From contig DATJJB010000467.1 of NCBI GenBank assembly GCA_035492655.1, forward strand, positions 1 to 64,000: a stretch of DNA of 64,000 nucleotides, read 5' to 3'. Position 1 is the first letter of the stretch. Each line of letters begins with the position of its first letter. The notes under the pieces were generated by a model. That model was not told the DNA's origin and searched no databases. It saw only the letters and a program-made list of their open reading frames with translations. The position numbers and the translations under genes are program-made. This DNA is from Kutzneria sp035492655 (GTDB lineage Bacteria; Actinomycetota; Actinomycetes; Mycobacteriales; Pseudonocardiaceae). Below, piece by piece: positions 27,601 through 35,547 of this stretch.

Positions 27601-28606
27601 CGAGATCAAGCACGAGTCGCCCTTCGTCAGCGCCGTTGGCGCCGGAACCATCGTGTCCGACGGCCTGTCGCTGCTCAACGTCGAGTACTCGGACACCGCC
27701 TTCCGGGTGCGCCGGGCGGCCGTGGGCCCGCGGAACTTCCTCGGCAACAACATCGTCTATCCGCCCGGCGGGCGCACCGGCGACAACTGCCTGCTGGCGA
27801 CCAAGGTCATGATCCCGCTGGACGGCGAGATCCGGGGGAACACCGGCCTGCTGGGCTCGCCGTCCTTCCCGATCCCGCGGTCGGTCGCCCGCGACGCCGG
27901 GTTCGACGACGTCGGCCACGGCGCCGGATCGCGGCGGCTGGCGGCGAAGAACCGGCACAACACGGTGACCCTGGCGCTGTTCCTGCTCAGCCGGTGGGGC
28001 GACGTGTTCGGCGTCGCCGTGATCAACCTGATCGCCATCGCCCTGTACCCCCGCTTCGGCACGCCGGCCACCGCGGCCGGACTGCTGGCCGCCTTCCTGT
28101 TCGTGGCCGGCTACGGCGTTCTCGTGGAACGCGCGGCGCAGGGTTTTCGGGCCCTGCGGCCGCGGTTCTGCTCGATCTACGACCGGACGTTCTGGCGGCA
28201 CGAGCGGTTCTGGAAACACAGCGCCGGGCGCTATCTCGCCCTGTTCAACGGAACCCCGTTCAAGAACCTGCTGTGGCGCCTGCTCGGTGTCCACATCGGA
28301 CGCCGGGTCTTCGACGACGGCTGTGCCATCCCGGAGAAGACGCTGGTCGCGATCGGCGACGACACCGTGCTCAACATCGGCAGTGTGATCCAGTGCCATT
28401 CGTTGGAGGACGGCGTCTTCAAGTCCGACCGCACCACGATCGGCGCCGGCTGCACCGTCGGCACCGCCGCGTTCGTGCACTACGGCGTCACCATGGGCGA
28501 CCACTCGGGGCTCGACGCCGACGCCTTCCTGATGAAGGGCAGCGAACTCGCCCCGCGCACGCGGTGGCGGGGCAATCCCGCCACGGAAATCTCATCCACC
28601 ACGTGA
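24614..28606 (+). CDS. Pls-type membrane NRPS, predicted poly-diaminobutyrate synthetase
   Basis: ATG 24614 follows GGAGGGG and gives 1330 residues. An adenylation domain (about 20-520; A3 motif YIIYTSGSTGRPKG, FDFSVEEIW, YRTGDLGRVDG) is followed by a carrier domain with Ser567 in FADLSANSLLM. After it come about six transmembrane segments that separate tandem beta-helix-like domains (RLLGAKIGRGTVI, RLLGYDLGEVEQ, RLLGVHIGRRVFD). No condensation or thioesterase domain exists. This is the architecture of epsilon-poly-L-lysine synthetase (Pls/PosA family), which polymerises one basic amino acid iteratively. By eye the pocket residues begin D-F-E, and the Glu suits a basic substrate. The next two genes make diaminobutyrate, so poly-Dab is the likely product. 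Confidence 0.85.
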   Translation: MVGISERARVLRPDASGVRWRHGERLDHLFEQCCDRTPDRLAVDAGDVRLTYRSLDARANRLARHLLANGVRPGDRVGLLFDDPVQTYVGMVAVLKANAVYVPLDVAFPDDRIAYIAGDAGIRVALTLPHLRDRLGDVEPLCVDVALARTAEVDGQRLTPAEKGEPVDELCYIIYTSGSTGRPKGVAVEHASICNFVRVAAEVYGIVPADRVYQGMTIAFDFSVEEIWVPWMSGATLVPKPGGAGLIGRELGEFLRDNAVTALCCVPTLLATLDEDLPGLRFLLVSGEPCPRDLVARWHRPDRRFLNVYGPTEATVTATWTTVDPDQPVTIGVPLPTYAVVILDPEANRAVGPGEIGEIGIAGIGLARGYLNRDDLTDRAFVRDFLGIEHNPSGRIYRTGDLGRVDGRGRIEYLGRIDTQVKIRGYRVELTEIESVLLRAPGVAQAVVDTYEPEPGLVELVGYYSLRAGAPAADREDILARLRAHLPAYMVPAYLECLDAIPMTPSNKADRKNLPPPAGPRSLVAARDHVAPATDAERVLADVLAEVLHVEQVSVDSDFFADLSANSLLMSRFCARAREHPALPAIAMRQVYLNPTVRALAAVLPAGPETAPPTEEPTVEPIATWRYVLCGALQALIFLGYLYFYALVADIGIGWILSAGSLVDAYLRSVAFGGAGFAAVCALPVLLKWLLVGRWRERSFPVWSLAYVRFWTVATLIRLNPMRLFVGSPLYPAYLRLLGAKIGRGTVILSHNVPVCTDLLTVGAGSVIRKDTYFTCYRAVAGRIRTGPVTLGRETFVGEATTLDIGTSMGDRSQLGHASCLHPGTSVPDGESWHGSPAQPTTVDHRAACVARRRRWSRARFSATQLLTMMGFTIPLVLLAGTLVDSWLTGGLPVDESNPGFYEDELGLTGALYFGTVVIGLALVCTLPRLLALFVRPDRCYPLYGPRYSMQRAITRFTNSRTFTYLFGDSSYIVHYLRLLGYDLGEVEQTGSNFGVEIKHESPFVSAVGAGTIVSDGLSLLNVEYSDTAFRVRRAAVGPRNFLGNNIVYPPGGRTGDNCLLATKVMIPLDGEIRGNTGLLGSPSFPIPRSVARDAGFDDVGHGAGSRRLAAKNRHNTVTLALFLLSRWGDVFGVAVINLIAIALYPRFGTPATAAGLLAAFLFVAGYGVLVERAAQGFRALRPRFCSIYDRTFWRHERFWKHSAGRYLALFNGTPFKNLLWRLLGVHIGRRVFDDGCAIPEKTLVAIGDDTVLNIGSVIQCHSLEDGVFKSDRTTIGAGCTVGTAAFVHYGVTMGDHSGLDADAFLMKGSELAPRTRWRGNPATEISSTT

Positions 28607-28621
28607 AGCCTGGAGTTTCAA

Positions 28622-29998
28622 ATGACCGCCGCACCTCCACTGGACCTGATCACCGCACCGTACGTCGCCACGGACCTGCCCGGCGCTCGCTCCATGGAGT
28701 ACCTGCGCCGGCAGCAACGCACCGAGTCCAACGCCCGGTCGTATCCCCGAAGGCTGCCCATCGCCGTCCAGGACGGTTTGGGCAGCTACCTGCGTGACGT
28801 CGACGGCAACGTCTTCATCGACTTCCTCGCCGGCGCGGGCGTGCTCTCGTTGGGGCACAATCATCCCGAGCTGGTGCGGGTGATGATCGACCAGCTCGGC
28901 CGGCTCACCCACGGCCTGGACTTCCCGACGCCGGCCAAGGACGCCTTCGTGGCGGCGCAGCTGTCCATGCTGCCGCCCCGGCTGCGCTCGCGGATGAGAC
29001 TGCACTTCTGCGGCCCCACCGGCGCGAACGCGGTGGACGCCGCGGTGAAGTTGTGCAAGACCGCGACGGGACGCGGCGACGTCGTGACGTTCCAGGGCGG
29101 CTTTCACGGCAGCACCCACGCGGCGATGGCGATGACCGGGTTGGTGGCGCAGAAACGCCCGGTCGCCAACGGCATGCCCGGAGTGCACTTCCTGCCGTAC
29201 TCCTACTGCGGGCGCTGCCCGATGGGCTTGTCGCCGAGCAGCTGCGCCATCAACTGCGTGGCGTACCTGGAGCGCACGCTCACCGACCCGAACGGGGGCA
29301 TCCCCCTGCCCGCCGCCGTCGTGGTGGAGCTGGTGCAGGGCGAGGGCGGCGTGATTCCGGCGCATCCCGACTTCGTGCGCAGGCTGCGCGCGCTGACCGC
29401 CGAGTTGGACATCCCGCTGGTGGTGGACGAGGTGCAGACCGGGTGCGGGCGCACCGGAACGTGGTTCGCCTTCGAGCGCTACGGCATCGAGCCGGACGTG
29501 ATCGTGGCGTCCAAGGCGCTCAGCGGCGTGGGTGTGCCGGTGGCTCTGATCATGTACGACGAGCGGCTGGACACCTGGGCCCCCGGCGCGCACACGGGGA
29601 CGTTCCGCGGCAACCAGTTGGCCTTCGCCACCGGCACGGAGGCGATCCGGATCATCCGGCGCGACGACGTGCTCGGCAACGTGACGCGGCGCGGCGCGCA
29701 GATCGCCGGCCGGCTGGCGGAGATCGCGCGCCACCCGTGGGTGCGGGAGGTGCGCGGCGTCGGGCTGATGTGGGGCGTGGAGCTGGCCGATCCCGCGAAC
29801 GGCACACCGGCCGCCGAACTGGCCCGCGCGGTCCAGACCCGGGCGCTGCGGCGCGGCCTGATCTTGGAGCTCGGTGGGCGGAGTGACTGCGTGGTGCGGA
29901 TGCTGCCGCCGCTGAACGTCACCGCCGCGGTCGTCGACCTGGCCTGCGACATCCTCGTCGAGACGATCGTGGAGTCGGCGCCGGCGGGTGAGCGCTGA
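28622..29998 (+). CDS. diaminobutyrate-2-oxoglutarate aminotransferase (EctB/Dat type)
   Basis: This 458-residue class III PLP aminotransferase converts L-aspartate-4-semialdehyde plus glutamate to L-2,4-diaminobutyrate. It has the PLP Asp motif VVDEVQTGCGRTG, the PLP lysine K298 in ASKALSGVG, and the diagnostic YCGRCPMGLSPSSCAINC loop of the Dab aminotransferases. No ectA or ectC follows, so Dab is not going to ectoine here. It starts 15 bases after the synthetase with a GGAG site and is followed by aspartokinase at a 1-base gap. The context points to a dedicated monomer supply. Confidence 0.88.
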   Translation: MTAAPPLDLITAPYVATDLPGARSMEYLRRQQRTESNARSYPRRLPIAVQDGLGSYLRDVDGNVFIDFLAGAGVLSLGHNHPELVRVMIDQLGRLTHGLDFPTPAKDAFVAAQLSMLPPRLRSRMRLHFCGPTGANAVDAAVKLCKTATGRGDVVTFQGGFHGSTHAAMAMTGLVAQKRPVANGMPGVHFLPYSYCGRCPMGLSPSSCAINCVAYLERTLTDPNGGIPLPAAVVVELVQGEGGVIPAHPDFVRRLRALTAELDIPLVVDEVQTGCGRTGTWFAFERYGIEPDVIVASKALSGVGVPVALIMYDERLDTWAPGAHTGTFRGNQLAFATGTEAIRIIRRDDVLGNVTRRGAQIAGRLAEIARHPWVREVRGVGLMWGVELADPANGTPAAELARAVQTRALRRGLILELGGRSDCVVRMLPPLNVTAAVVDLACDILVETIVESAPAGER

Positions 29999-29999
29999 C

Positions 30000-31229
30000 A
30001 TGGCGCTGGTCGTGCAGAAGTACGGCGGCACCTCGGTGGGCACCGCGGAGCGGATCAAGCGCGTCGCCGGCCGGGTGTTGGCGGCCCGGCAGGCCGGGCA
30101 CGACGTGGTGGTGGTCGCCTCGGCCATGGGCGGCACCACCGACGAGCTGATCGACCTGGCCCACCAGGTGTGCGTGGCGCCGCCGTCGGCCCGCGAGCTG
30201 GACATGCTGCTCACCTCGGGGGAACGCATCGCCAACGCGCTGCTCGCCATGGCGCTGACCGACCTCGGCTGCCCCGCGTGCTCCCTGTCCGGTGAGCAGG
30301 CCGGAGTTCTGACCACATCCGTGCACGGCCGGGCGCGGATCGTGGACGTGCTGCCCGAACGAGTGCGCGCCGAACTGGACCGCGGGCGAGTCGTGGTCGT
30401 CGCCGGCTTCCAGGGCGTCGACCCGGACAGCAGCGACGTGACGACCCTGGGCCGAGGTGGTTCGGACACGACCGCGGTGGCGATGGCGGCCGCGCTGGGC
30501 GCCGACGTGTGCGAGATCTACACCGACGTCGACGGGGTGTGCACGGCCGATCCACGGATCGTGCCCGAGGCCCGCCTGCTGGCCCAGGTGTCCTATGAGG
30601 ACATGGTGGAGCTGGCTTCCAGCGGGGCCAGGGTGCTCATGCCGCGGTCCGTGGGCTACGCCCGGCGGCACGGTGTGCCGATGCACATCCGCTCGTCGTT
30701 CACCTCGGCCCGCGGCACGACGGTCCTGGCGTCGACGGAGAGCACCTCCATGGAACAGCACGTGATCACCGGTGTCGCGCACGCCAGCGCCGAGGCGAAG
30801 GTCGTGGTCGTCGGCGTGCCCGACGAGCCGGCCCGCACGGCCCGCGCCCTACGCGCGCTGGCTGACGTCCAGGTCGAGGTGGACATCATCGTGCAGAACG
30901 CCTCCCCGGTCGGCGGCCGCGTCGACCTGACCTTCACCCTGCCCCGCGGCGACCGGGTGGTCGCCGTCGCCGCGTTGCGGGCCGCCCGGGAGGCGATCGG
31001 GTTCGACGACCTCCGCTACGACGACCGCGTGGGCAAGGTGTCGTTGGTGGGGGCCGGAATGCGTGGTGATCCGAACGTGGCGGCGACGTTCTGCGAGGCG
31101 CTCGCCGGTGTCGGCCTGAGCCTGGAGATCATGTCCGCCTCGGAGTCCAGGATGTCGGCGGTGTGCCGGGAGAACCAGGTGGAGGACGCGGTGCGCGCCC
31201 TGCACGAGGCGTTCGAACTGGCGCGTTGA
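30000..31229 (+). CDS. ask: aspartate kinase with altered ACT motif
   Basis: ATG 30000 gives 409 residues starting MALVVQKYGGTSVG, the usual aspartokinase opening. The kinase domain has GRGGSDTTAVAMAAALGADV. Two ACT domains follow (QNASPVGGRVDLTFTLP and SLVGAGMRGDPNVA). The feedback-sensing motif that reads ELISTSEIR in Corynebacterium LysC is EIMSASESR here, with Ala for the Thr whose mutation often relieves lysine/threonine inhibition. A relaxed enzyme would suit high flux into Dab polymer; epsilon-polylysine producers are known to have feedback-resistant aspartokinases. The partner aspartate-semialdehyde dehydrogenase must be elsewhere. Confidence 0.9.
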   Translation: MALVVQKYGGTSVGTAERIKRVAGRVLAARQAGHDVVVVASAMGGTTDELIDLAHQVCVAPPSARELDMLLTSGERIANALLAMALTDLGCPACSLSGEQAGVLTTSVHGRARIVDVLPERVRAELDRGRVVVVAGFQGVDPDSSDVTTLGRGGSDTTAVAMAAALGADVCEIYTDVDGVCTADPRIVPEARLLAQVSYEDMVELASSGARVLMPRSVGYARRHGVPMHIRSSFTSARGTTVLASTESTSMEQHVITGVAHASAEAKVVVVGVPDEPARTARALRALADVQVEVDIIVQNASPVGGRVDLTFTLPRGDRVVAVAALRAAREAIGFDDLRYDDRVGKVSLVGAGMRGDPNVAATFCEALAGVGLSLEIMSASESRMSAVCRENQVEDAVRALHEAFELAR

Positions 31230-31236
31230 CGCCGAT

Positions 31237-31264
31237 GCCGGCCCGACCCGGGGGGCGGGCCGGC
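31237..31264. terminator. terminator hairpin after aspartokinase
   Basis: GCCGGCCCG and CGGGCCGGC pair around a 10-base C/G loop, 8 bases after the stop and 10 bases before the stop of the convergent GH13 gene; it probably serves both sides. Confidence 0.6.
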
Positions 31265-31273
31265 GGGCCCTCG

Positions 31274-32791
31274 TCAGGGCCGGTCGAGGTCCGTGTCGTC
31301 GGCGCTGCCCACCGGGTCGACGGACAGCAGGTGGGCCTGCCAGGGGGTCAGGTCGACGTACATGCCCGAGGCGGCCAGGTCGTCGCCCTCCCGCACGAAC
31401 ACGTCGTCGCCGAGCAGGTCGGTGAGACGCCAGCGGCGGCCGGGCAGGTCGGGCCAGTCCAGCGGGATCCGGGCCTGCGCCGGCTGGTCGGAGAAGTTGA
31501 TCGCCATCAGGTGCCGGGCCGTGCCGTCGGACGGCCGCCAGCACCAGGCGAGCAGGTTGCGGCAGGACTGGTTGTCGGGCCAGCCGGTGGCTTCCAGCAG
31601 CTGCCAGGCGCCGCGGCGGACACCGTGGTCGGCGACGGTGGCGAGCAGGTTGGTGTGCCAGGCGGCGAGGCCGTGGTCCACGGGCTCGTCGGGCCGCCGG
31701 GACAGGAACACCGACGGGCGCACCCGGCGGCCCTCGAACTGGCCCTCGTGCCACAGGGTCGCGCCCGGCACCGTGGCGATGACGACGGCCGCGGCACGCT
31801 CGGCGTTCGCGGGCAGCCGGCCGGCGATGCGGGGCTCGTCGTGGTTCTCCAGGAACCGCACCAGCCGTGACTGGTACGCCGGGTCCTCGCGCAGGTACTC
31901 GCGCGTGGCCACCGGGTTCCGGTCGACGAGGTGGTCGTGCAGCCGCTTGTCGTAGCAGAACGAGAATCCCTGCTCCTGCAGGGTGCGTTCGAGGTTCCAG
32001 TACGCCTCGGCGATGAGCACGACGCCCGGATGCCGGTCGCGCAGCCGGCCGATGACCGACGGCCAGAACTCCTCGGCCGGCTGCGGCCCGACCCGGTCGC
32101 CCCAGGTGGCCGCGAACACCGGATTGGTCATCAGCATGGCCATGTCGCAGCGGATGCCGTCGCACTGGTCGGCGATGTCGGCCAGGGTGCCTGCGGTCGC
32201 CGCGCGCAGCTCCGCGGAGAACGCGTTCAGCTGCACGACGTCGGGCCAGGGTGGGAAGTACGGGTCACGGCCACGGGCCAGCACGTGCCCGGACAGCTCG
32301 AGCCAGGCCTTCGGGTCCGTCTGGACGTCGCGCGGCTCGCCCCGGACGAACAGCCCCGGGTTCTCGTACACCCACGGATGGTCGGGGGCCACGTGGTTGG
32401 GCACGTAGTCCAGCAACAGGCGGACACCGCGCCGGGCGAGCGCCTCCCGGGCCACGGCCAGCGCCGCCGGGCCGCCGAAGGCGTCGTCGACCACGTAGCC
32501 GCGCACGCAGTACGGCGAGCCGAACACGTCGGTGGGACGCAGGTCCGGCAGCGTTTCGCGGAACGTCCGGCCCACGTCTGGGTCCGCGCCGGCCAGTTCG
32601 AGGCCGAACGGACTGCGCTGCCACACACCCATCAGCCAGACGGCGTCGATGCCCGGCGGGGTGATCGCGTCCCAGCCCCGTCCCGGCACATCGGCCAGCG
32701 TGATCCGGCGGCCGGCGGCGCGGGAGAGCGCGTCCAGCCACACCGCGGTGTTGACCTCGTGGATCACCGGTTGCTCGGGCCAGCCGCTCAT
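31274..32791 (-). CDS. GH13 alpha-amylase-family glycosidase
   Basis: The 505-residue protein has the GH13 barrel regions in order: LLLDYVPNHVAPDHPW (region I), DGIRCDMAM with the nucleophile D216 (II), VVLIAEAYWNLE with the acid/base Glu (III), and FLENHDEPR (IV). A short C-terminal beta domain follows. There is no signal peptide, so it acts inside the cell on alpha-glucans, sucrose or trehalose-like substrates. ATG 32791 overlaps the stop of the upstream GH63-like gene (ATGA), so the two are co-translated. The precise GH13 subfamily cannot be set by eye. Confidence 0.85.
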   Translation of the reverse strand: MSGWPEQPVIHEVNTAVWLDALSRAAGRRITLADVPGRGWDAITPPGIDAVWLMGVWQRSPFGLELAGADPDVGRTFRETLPDLRPTDVFGSPYCVRGYVVDDAFGGPAALAVAREALARRGVRLLLDYVPNHVAPDHPWVYENPGLFVRGEPRDVQTDPKAWLELSGHVLARGRDPYFPPWPDVVQLNAFSAELRAATAGTLADIADQCDGIRCDMAMLMTNPVFAATWGDRVGPQPAEEFWPSVIGRLRDRHPGVVLIAEAYWNLERTLQEQGFSFCYDKRLHDHLVDRNPVATREYLREDPAYQSRLVRFLENHDEPRIAGRLPANAERAAAVVIATVPGATLWHEGQFEGRRVRPSVFLSRRPDEPVDHGLAAWHTNLLATVADHGVRRGAWQLLEATGWPDNQSCRNLLAWCWRPSDGTARHLMAINFSDQPAQARIPLDWPDLPGRRWRLTDLLGDDVFVREGDDLAASGMYVDLTPWQAHLLSVDPVGSADDTDLDRP

Positions 32792-35478
32792 CGAGCCACC
32801 GCCGCGAGCCGCCCGCCCAGCATGGTCCGGGCCATCTCCCCGCGGAACAGCAGCGGCAGCAGCGCGACCGTGCCGGTCCAGCCGGTCTGGTGACTCGCCC
32901 CGAGGCCGGCGCCGTTGTCGCCGTGGAAGTACTCGTAGAACAACGGCAGGTCCCGCCAGTACGGGTCGTCCTGCAGTGTCGTCTGGCCGCCGTGCACCGG
33001 ACGGCGACCGTCGGCGTCCAGCAGGAAGATGCCGAGCAGCCGGTCGCTGATCTCGTGCGCCACCTCGGCCAGCGTGAGCTCTCGGCCGGAACCGGTCGGG
33101 CACTCCACCGTGAAGTCCTCGCCGAAGTAGGCGTGCAGGTTCAGCAGGGCCCGGATCAGCATCAGGTTGACCGGGAACCACACCGGCCCCCGCCAGTTGG
33201 AGTTGCCGCCGAACATGCCGCTGTCGGACTCCGCGGGCAGATAGCCGACGCGGTGCTCCACGCCGTCCACGCGCAGCACGTACGGGTGGTCGGCATGCCA
33301 CCGCGACATCGAGCGGATGCCGTACGGGCCAAGGAACTCCTCCTCGTCCAGCATCCGGGCCAGGATCCGGCGCAGCCGGCTCTCGTCGAACAGCGCGAAC
33401 AGCGCCGGGCCGGTCTCCCGGGTCTGCCGGCCACGGCCCCAGAGCGCGGCCGTCACGACGGGGTGGCGGTCGAGGTACTCCGCGACGCCCTCGACGAACT
33501 CGGGGAACCGGGTGCGCACGTCGGCGCGGACGACCGTGGCCGCGGCCAGCGGCATCAACCCCACCACCGAGCGGACCTTGAGCGGCACCGAGCTGCCGTC
33601 GGGCAGACGCAGCACGTCGTAGAAGAAGCCGTCCTCCTCGTCCCAGAGGCTGGTCGCGTCCGGGCCGACGTGGCTGGTGGCCGCGGCGATCCACGCGAAG
33701 TTCTCCAGCAGCGTGAGCGCCTGCTCCACGTACACCGGGTCCTGCTCGGCGAGCTCGATGGCGATCCGCGTCATGCTCTGGCAGTACAGCGCCATCCACG
33801 CGGTGCCGTCGGCCTGGTCGATCCGGCCGCCGGACGGCAGCGGCGCGCTGCGGTCGAACACGCCGACGTTGTCCAGCCCGAGGAAGCCGCCCTGGAAGAT
33901 GTTGCGGTTGTCGGCGTCCTTCCGGTTGAGCCACCAGCCGAGGTTGCGGCCGAGCTTCTGGAACGCGTTCTCCAGGAACCGCCGGTCGCCGGCGCCGGTG
34001 CGGGCCTTCTCCAGCTCGTACACGAACAGCGTCGCCCACGCGTGCACCGGCGGGTTGACGTCGCCGAAGTTCCACTCGTACGCCGGCAGCTGGCCGTTGG
34101 GATGCAGGTACCGGCGGTCCAGCAGCAGGTCGAGCTGGTGCTTGGCGAACGCCGGGTCGACCGGGGCGATGGCGACGGCGTGGAAGGCCAGGTCCCACGC
34201 CGCGAACCAGGGGTACTCCCACTTGTCCGGCATGGAGATGACGTCCTCGGCGAGCAGGTGCCGCCATTCCCGGTTGCGCAACTGGGCGTCGGCGGCGAGC
34301 GGGTCGGCGCCGCGTTCCACCAGCCAGCGTTCCATGTCCAGCGCGTAGTACTGCTTGGACCACAGCATGCCGGCCAGCGCCTGGCGGACGACGAGGCGTT
34401 CGTCGTCGGACAGCTGGTCGGTCAGCGTGCCGTAGAACTCGTCCGCCTCGTCGCGCCGCCGGTCCATCACCTGGTCGAAGTCCTCGAACGGATCGCCGCC
34501 GAAGCCGGGGCGGGCGAGGTCGGTGTCGGTCAGCCGGAACCGCAGCGTGACGCTGTCGCCGGACCGCACCACCAGCGCGTGGTGGATCGCCGCCTTCGTG
34601 CCGACACCGGTGGGGTCGACCGCGCTGAAGTCGCCGTGCACCACCGCCCGGTCGATGCCGTCCTTGACGTACGGGGTGTCGTTCGGGGAACCGAACACGC
34701 GCTCGTTGTCGGTCTCGTTCCCGGTCACCAGCACCTGAGCCACCCGGTCCGCGTACAACCACCTGGTGCCCAGCTCGTGGTGGTCGGCCCGGACGGCGGT
34801 GACGGCGGTCAGCTCGTCGGTCGCCTGGATCACCGGCCGTTCGTCGCCGCCGGCCCACGACCACGTGTGCCGGAACCACAGCGTGGGCAGCACGTGCAGT
34901 TCGGCGTCGTCCGGGCCCCGGTTGTGCGCGGTGACCCGCATGAGCACGTCGTCCGGTCCCGCCTTGGCGTACTCCACGACGATGTCGAAGTACCGGTGGT
35001 CGTCGAAGATCCCGGTGTCGAGCAGCTCGTACTCGGGCTGTGTCCGGTCCCGCATCCCGTTGACGGCCACCAGCTCCTCGTACGGGAACGGGGCCTGCGG
35101 GTACTTGTAGAGCATCTTCAGGTAGGACGAGGTCGGCGTGGCGTCGAGGTAGAAGTAGCACTCCTTGACGTCCTCGCCGTGGTTGCCCTCGGCGTTGGTG
35201 AGCCCGAACAGCCGCTCCTTGAGCATCGGGTCGGCCCCGTTCCACAGGGCCGGCGCCAGACACAGCCGCTGCCGGTCGTCGCAGATGCCGGCCAGCCCGT
35301 CCTCACCCCAGCGGTAGGCGCGGTAGCGCGCCTGCTCGTGCGGGAACGACGACCAGGGGCCGTCGCCGCGGTCCTCCCGGACCGTGCCCCACTGCCGCTC
35401 GCTGAGGTACGGTCCCCAGCGCCGCCAGGCGACCCCGGCGTCGGCCTCGACCAGCCGCTCGCGCTCCGCGTCAGCCAT
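32788..35478 (-). CDS. GH63-like glucosidase (MGH1-type glycoside hydrolase)
   Basis: The 896-residue protein begins with a beta-sandwich domain (RLCLAPALWNGADPMLKERL; AEGNHGEDVKECYFYLD) and continues into an (alpha/alpha)6 barrel (KWEYPWFAAWDLAFHAVA; FGDVNPPVHAWAT; WYPV-type SNWRGPVWFPVN). This is the cytosolic bacterial glucosidase group related to GH63 mannosyl-oligosaccharide glucosidase. It probably trims alpha-glucosides together with the overlapping GH13 gene. ATG 35478 has GGAGGTG 8 bases upstream. Substrate is not known for most bacterial members. Confidence 0.82.
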   Translation of the reverse strand: MADAERERLVEADAGVAWRRWGPYLSERQWGTVREDRGDGPWSSFPHEQARYRAYRWGEDGLAGICDDRQRLCLAPALWNGADPMLKERLFGLTNAEGNHGEDVKECYFYLDATPTSSYLKMLYKYPQAPFPYEELVAVNGMRDRTQPEYELLDTGIFDDHRYFDIVVEYAKAGPDDVLMRVTAHNRGPDDAELHVLPTLWFRHTWSWAGGDERPVIQATDELTAVTAVRADHHELGTRWLYADRVAQVLVTGNETDNERVFGSPNDTPYVKDGIDRAVVHGDFSAVDPTGVGTKAAIHHALVVRSGDSVTLRFRLTDTDLARPGFGGDPFEDFDQVMDRRRDEADEFYGTLTDQLSDDERLVVRQALAGMLWSKQYYALDMERWLVERGADPLAADAQLRNREWRHLLAEDVISMPDKWEYPWFAAWDLAFHAVAIAPVDPAFAKHQLDLLLDRRYLHPNGQLPAYEWNFGDVNPPVHAWATLFVYELEKARTGAGDRRFLENAFQKLGRNLGWWLNRKDADNRNIFQGGFLGLDNVGVFDRSAPLPSGGRIDQADGTAWMALYCQSMTRIAIELAEQDPVYVEQALTLLENFAWIAAATSHVGPDATSLWDEEDGFFYDVLRLPDGSSVPLKVRSVVGLMPLAAATVVRADVRTRFPEFVEGVAEYLDRHPVVTAALWGRGRQTRETGPALFALFDESRLRRILARMLDEEEFLGPYGIRSMSRWHADHPYVLRVDGVEHRVGYLPAESDSGMFGGNSNWRGPVWFPVNLMLIRALLNLHAYFGEDFTVECPTGSGRELTLAEVAHEISDRLLGIFLLDADGRRPVHGGQTTLQDDPYWRDLPLFYEYFHGDNGAGLGASHQTGWTGTVALLPLLFRGEMARTMLGGRLAAVAR

Positions 35479-35547
35479 GGTGTCGCACCTCCGGTTTCGG
35501 CGTTTTCCGTTGTGCCGCCAGCATGTGCGTGCGCGCCGCGCCCGACG

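Noticed and set aside
32792..35263. Minus-strand frame continuing upstream of the GH13 gene inside the GH63-like gene
   Set aside because: It is an alternate-frame shadow in high-GC DNA; the GH13 start at 32791 and the GH63-like frame both have strong family matches.
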